Origin: Mariniphaga sp041686935
GTDB taxonomy: Bacteria; Bacteroidota; Bacteroidia; Bacteroidales; Prolixibacteraceae
NCBI GenBank assembly: GCA_041686935.1
Contig: JAWLCW010000007.1
Location: forward strand, 182,932 to 246,931
Direction: 5' to 3'
Length of the DNA: 64,000 nucleotides
Under the pieces are notes generated by a model. That model did not search any database and was not told the DNA's origin. It was given only the letters and a program-made list of their open reading frames with translations. Each line of letters opens with the position of its first letter. Positions within the stretch are counted from its first letter, which is position 1. Position numbers and translations under genes: made by a program. Shown piece after piece: positions 60,877 through 64,000 of the stretch.

Positions 60877-61745
60877 CCATACTGAGCGGAAAAGGTGGCG
60901 CCGGGAAAACCAGTGTAGCTGCAGCCATTGCGTCGCTGGCCAAAAATACGGTGTTTTGCGACAACGACGTGGATGCGGCTGATTTACATCTCATTTTTCA
61001 CCCAAAAGTTAAAGAGGAACATGAGTTCAGCAGCGGCAGCAAAGCATTAATTTACCCTGAAAAATGTTTGGTTTGCGGCCTGTGTGAAGAGCACTGCCGG
61101 TTTAACGCCATTCATCCAAACGAACAGGGAATTCCTGAAGTGAATCCTTTTCAATGCGAAGGCTGCCGGTTATGCGAGCGAATCTGTCCCGAACAGGCCA
61201 TCACTTCAGTTCAGTTCAACAACAACATGTGGTTTGTGTCCGAAACACGGTTTGGACCACTGGTTCACGCACGCATGGGTGCCGGGGAGGAAAATTCAGG
61301 ACGGCTGGTTACCGAAATCAGAAAAAAAGCCCGCGAAATTGCCGGCGAAACATCTGCCCGATTTATCATTAACGACGGGCCTCCCGGCATTGGCTGTCCG
61401 GTAATTGCTTCGGTAACAGGAACAGGAAAAGTGCTGCTGGTTATTGAACCTTCGCTTTCGGGCCTGCACGATGCCAAACGGTTGCTGAAACTGGTCGAAT
61501 CGTTTCGCATTCCGGTTTTTGCCGTCATCAACAAATACGATATTAACACGGAAATTACAGCACAAACCGAACAGTTTTTGCAGAAAAAATCCATTCCGCT
61601 CATCGGGAAAATACCATTCGACACCCTTTTGGTGGATTCCATGGTGGCCGGAAAAAGCCTTGTTGAATTTGCTCCGGACTCAGAACCGGGGCAGGAATTT
61701 AAATCCATTTGGGAAAAACTCGAAAAAATTCATGATCTTCGCTGA
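60864..61745 (+). CDS. MinD/Mrp-type P-loop ATPase with inserted 2[4Fe-4S] ferredoxin domain (second)
   Basis: 293 residues, a tandem paralogue of the previous gene. Walker A SGKGGAGKTS is at 8-17, the DNDVDAADLH metal-coordinating loop follows, and the clusters are C68, C71, C74, C78 and C98, C101, C104, C108. NDGPPGIGCPVIAS is the switch II region. The two ATPases probably form a heterodimer around shared Fe-S centres, as suggested for the orange-protein operon ATPases (inference). The overlap with the preceding gene suggests a fixed ratio. There is no signal peptide; the protein is cytoplasmic. Confidence 0.88.
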   Translation: MQEITILSGKGGAGKTSVAAAIASLAKNTVFCDNDVDAADLHLIFHPKVKEEHEFSSGSKALIYPEKCLVCGLCEEHCRFNAIHPNEQGIPEVNPFQCEGCRLCERICPEQAITSVQFNNNMWFVSETRFGPLVHARMGAGEENSGRLVTEIRKKAREIAGETSARFIINDGPPGIGCPVIASVTGTGKVLLVIEPSLSGLHDAKRLLKLVESFRIPVFAVINKYDINTEITAQTEQFLQKKSIPLIGKIPFDTLLVDSMVAGKSLVEFAPDSEPGQEFKSIWEKLEKIHDLR

Positions 61746-61763
61746 CATTAAAGCGATGTGAAC

Positions 61764-62984
61764 ATGACATCACCCAAAAATATATCGAACCGTAATTTCT
61801 GGTCGTTTTTGTGGCATGCCGGTTTTCTGGCGCTGGCCAAAAATTTTATGGATGTGGACACCATCATCCCGGCCATGCTGGTGGAAGCCGGCGGCGGGGC
61901 GATGCACATCGGCATTATGACGGCCATTATGCTGGGCGGCGCCAGTTTCACCCAACTGTTTTTTGCGCCATACCTCAGCAATCAAACCTATAAAAAGAAG
62001 TACCTGCTCGCGGGAATCAACACCCGCATTTTTTCACTGGTTGGGCTGGGCGCATTGTTATTTATGCTGAAAGGTGAACAGGTTGGATACGTTCTTTGGC
62101 TCGCATTTTTGTTTATCACACTTTTTTCGCTGGCCGGTGCTTTTGCCAATGTGAGTTATTACGATATTCTGGGGAAATCGGTCAATCCGCAAAAACGCAA
62201 AACGTTTTTCTCGTCGAACCAGATCATTTCCGGAGTTATCGTTTTGGGGGCAGCTTTTCTGGTAAAAAAAGTACTGGTGTGGAAGGATTTCCCCGTGAAC
62301 TATGCCCTCATGTTTTTCTTTGGCGGAGCTTTGCTGCTGGTGGCCTCTGGCGGATTCTGGAGCGTCCGCGAAACAGTTCCGTCCACCATGAAAATTTCAG
62401 GAGTGAAAAATTTTATCCAGGTGATGAAGCAGGAGCTGAAATCGAATAAAAAGCTGTTGTATTTCCTGGGATTCATTAACACACAGGGAATTGCCATTTC
62501 GTTTCTGCCGTTTGTGATTTTGTACGCCAAAGAAACCTTTAACACTCAAAGCAGCGACACCGGAAACTTTTTGCTGTTCAAGGTAATCGGTATTGTTATT
62601 GTGAGCCTGCTGGTTTTGCTGGGCGCCAAAAAACTGAAATACAACATATTGCTTTACAGCAATGTGGCGCTCACCCTGCTGTTGGGTGGCCTGGCCTGGG
62701 GAATTTCAGGAATCGACGGGCTGAAATACATTTTTGTGGCAGGTGGTGTGGTTTATTCGCTTTACACCATGACCATGAACGGTTTGCTTTTGGAAATTTC
62801 AGGCAATGAAAACCGCGCCCTTTATACCGGATTTGCCGGCGCCGGTAACATTCTTCCGGCCCTTTTTCCGTTACTGGGCGGAACATTGATTCAGCTTTTC
62901 GGATTCAAAGCTTTTTTTGCTCTGTTCATGGTTATCATTGCCTCAGCTGCTATTTTTATATTTAAAATCGACTGTAAAAAATGA
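61764..62984 (+). CDS. MFS transporter
   Basis: About 406 residues. The ATG at 61764 is preferred over the GTG at 61758. The sequence has twelve hydrophobic segments typical of the major facilitator superfamily, beginning FWSFLWHAGFLALAKNFMDVDTIIPAMLVEAG and including a paired-helix break around residue 200 (SVRETVPS). The substrate cannot be predicted; a metal-chelate, pterin-like compound or small anion would fit the cluster, but this is speculation. The last codons overlap the next gene's start (ATGA), so it is translationally coupled to the metallo-beta-lactamase-fold gene and belongs to the same operon as the ATPases. Confidence 0.8.
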   Translation: MTSPKNISNRNFWSFLWHAGFLALAKNFMDVDTIIPAMLVEAGGGAMHIGIMTAIMLGGASFTQLFFAPYLSNQTYKKKYLLAGINTRIFSLVGLGALLFMLKGEQVGYVLWLAFLFITLFSLAGAFANVSYYDILGKSVNPQKRKTFFSSNQIISGVIVLGAAFLVKKVLVWKDFPVNYALMFFFGGALLLVASGGFWSVRETVPSTMKISGVKNFIQVMKQELKSNKKLLYFLGFINTQGIAISFLPFVILYAKETFNTQSSDTGNFLLFKVIGIVIVSLLVLLGAKKLKYNILLYSNVALTLLLGGLAWGISGIDGLKYIFVAGGVVYSLYTMTMNGLLLEISGNENRALYTGFAGAGNILPALFPLLGGTLIQLFGFKAFFALFMVIIASAAIFIFKIDCKK

Positions 62985-63763
62985 AGATTACTATTCTTAC
63001 AGAAAATACCGCAGGTGGAAAATATCTGGCCGAACATGGCCTTTCCTATCTGATTGAAATCGACGACCAAAAAATTCTGTTCGACACCGGCCATTCCGAT
63101 GTTTTTCTGAAAAATGCCCGGCAACTGGGAATTAACATTGAACATGAAGTAAAAACCGTTGTTCTCAGCCATGGCCATTGGGATCACGGCGACGGATTAC
63201 GTTATCTTCAAAACAAACGGCTGATTGCCCATCCCGGAGCATTTATCCGGCGATTTCGAAAAAAAGACTTTACGCCGGTAGGATTGTCGCTTCCCAGAAA
63301 AGAGATTGAAAGCCGGTTCAGTTTAACCGAAACCAAAAACTCCATGCAGATTTCAGAAAACCTTTGGTTTTTGGGTGAAATCCCCCGCCTAAATGATTAT
63401 GAAGCCCAATCTGCTTCTTTCGTGGATGATTTCCGAAACGACGATTATATTCCCGACGATTCGGCACTGGCAGCCATTGTGAAAAAAAAGCTGGTGGTAA
63501 TTACAGGATGTTCTCACTCAGGGATTTGCAACATTGTGGAGCAGGCAAAAATGGTTACCGGAATTTCAACAGTGGAAGCTGTTTTGGGCGGTTTTCACCT
63601 GAAAGAACAAAACGAACAAACCCGAAAAACCATCGCATATTTCAAAACAAACAAAATTAAACAGATTTTCCCGTCGCATTGCACCGAACTGTCTGCACTG
63701 GCTGCATTTTACGATGCCTTTCAAAACCGGCAAATAAAAACAGGAATGGTGCTTGAGTTTTAG
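62981..63763 (+). CDS. Metallo-beta-lactamase-fold hydrolase (MptA/RFAP-synthase-like type)
   Basis: 260 residues. The metal motif HxHxDH is complete: H64, H66, D68, H69 in SHGHWDHGDG; a second conserved His lies in TGCSHSGICNIV, and the closing SHCTE block is present. This subgroup is annotated in databases as 7,8-dihydropterin-6-methyl-4-(beta-D-ribofuranosyl)aminobenzene-5'-phosphate synthase-like and occurs in several anaerobe clusters next to ferredoxin-MinD ATPases. It is cytoplasmic, with no signal peptide. It is the last gene of the operon, coupled by ATGA overlap to the MFS gene. The true substrate is unknown. Confidence 0.85.
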   Translation: MKITILTENTAGGKYLAEHGLSYLIEIDDQKILFDTGHSDVFLKNARQLGINIEHEVKTVVLSHGHWDHGDGLRYLQNKRLIAHPGAFIRRFRKKDFTPVGLSLPRKEIESRFSLTETKNSMQISENLWFLGEIPRLNDYEAQSASFVDDFRNDDYIPDDSALAAIVKKKLVVITGCSHSGICNIVEQAKMVTGISTVEAVLGGFHLKEQNEQTRKTIAYFKTNKIKQIFPSHCTELSALAAFYDAFQNRQIKTGMVLEF

Positions 63764-64000
63764 GTGCGGTGCCCCGATTAGATATCAGCGATTTTTAAAA
63801 TGGTATTCGTTTTAGGGAAGGTTTTATATAATTCATTTATTTATAGTTGATTAATCATGCTTTCAATGGATTTAAATTTGATGGTATTTTTTCATTATTA
63901 TATAAGGTAATAAGTCCCTCAGTATTGAAAAATATTGCCCCAAAAAGAATAACGGGAGAAAAAATAGCTAAATTTAAGCTAGCCCCATGCAGTGTATACC
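63764..64000. other. AT-rich end of the window, possible partial gene on the minus strand
   Basis: No promoter or terminator is clear. On the minus strand a frame is open from the window edge to a TGA at 63855 (about 48 codons, ending NLNPLKA), which could be the 3' end of a gene lying outside the window or chance in AT-rich DNA. Confidence 0.25.

Overview
The window looks like chromosomal DNA of a Bacteroidota bacterium, probably a free-living, at least partly anaerobic member of the class Bacteroidia (Marinilabiliales/Prolixibacteraceae-like; this placement is inference). The support is SusC/SusD pairs, type IX secretion C-terminal sorting domains, GH172/DUF2961 and DUF5916 proteins, HTCS-like AraC regulators, TAnnTTTG promoter elements, almost no Shine-Dalgarno sequences, and a nif-like Fe-S ATPase operon of a type usually seen in anaerobes. 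No rRNA, CRISPR array, prophage or complete insertion sequence was seen.

Layout: (1) 1-10.3 kb, plus strand: a secreted carbohydrate-degrading cluster (a truncated probable hydrolase, SGNH hydrolase, clan-A glycosidase with a T9SS tail, GH2 beta-galactosidase-like enzyme, esterase, and a 1314-residue T9SS surface protein), then a terminator and a receiver-AraC regulator whose receiver has lost its phosphoacceptor. (2) 11.5-17.6 kb, minus strand: housekeeping genes (tcdA, a TatD-type nuclease, elbB) and a methionine operon (aspartokinase-like, metY, metA) preceded by a structured leader of unknown class. (3) 17.6-20.1 kb, plus strand: fabI, an AT-rich two-gene nucleotidyltransferase cassette flanked by two divergent copies of the fabI 3' end, and a small exported protein. 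(4) 20-30.6 kb, minus strand: two tandem SusC/SusD systems with one surface lipoprotein and no glycosidase. (5) 30.8-47.5 kb: a mixed accessory region with a PIG-L deacetylase, ABM-fold proteins, a TonB-dependent receptor, a secreted NTF2-like gene broken by an in-frame TGA, AraC regulators, TPR and DUF5916 proteins, a 140-bp MITE-like palindrome, a cupin, a membrane-anchored AraC-TPR regulator and a GH172 lipoprotein. (6) 47.6-55.3 kb, plus strand: a four-gene signalling operon of two hybrid kinases, CheR and a receiver-less CheB. (7) 55.4-58.8 kb: a DUF5009 acyltransferase, a dienelactone hydrolase and a PAS kinase. (8) 58.9 kb: tRNA-Pro(CGG). (9) 59.2-63.8 kb, plus strand: an operon of two NifX-fold proteins, two ferredoxin-containing MinD-type ATPases, an MFS permease and a metallo-beta-lactamase-fold hydrolase. 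It resembles the 'orange protein' (ORP) type of system.

The most interesting regions are the fabI-tail-flanked nucleotidyltransferase cassette, the kinase/CheR/CheB module that has no chemoreceptor (its likely methylation substrate may be the kinase's own glutamate-rich coiled coil), the ORP-like operon, and the unclassified leader of the methionine operon. All family calls come from reading motifs by eye; no database search was run.
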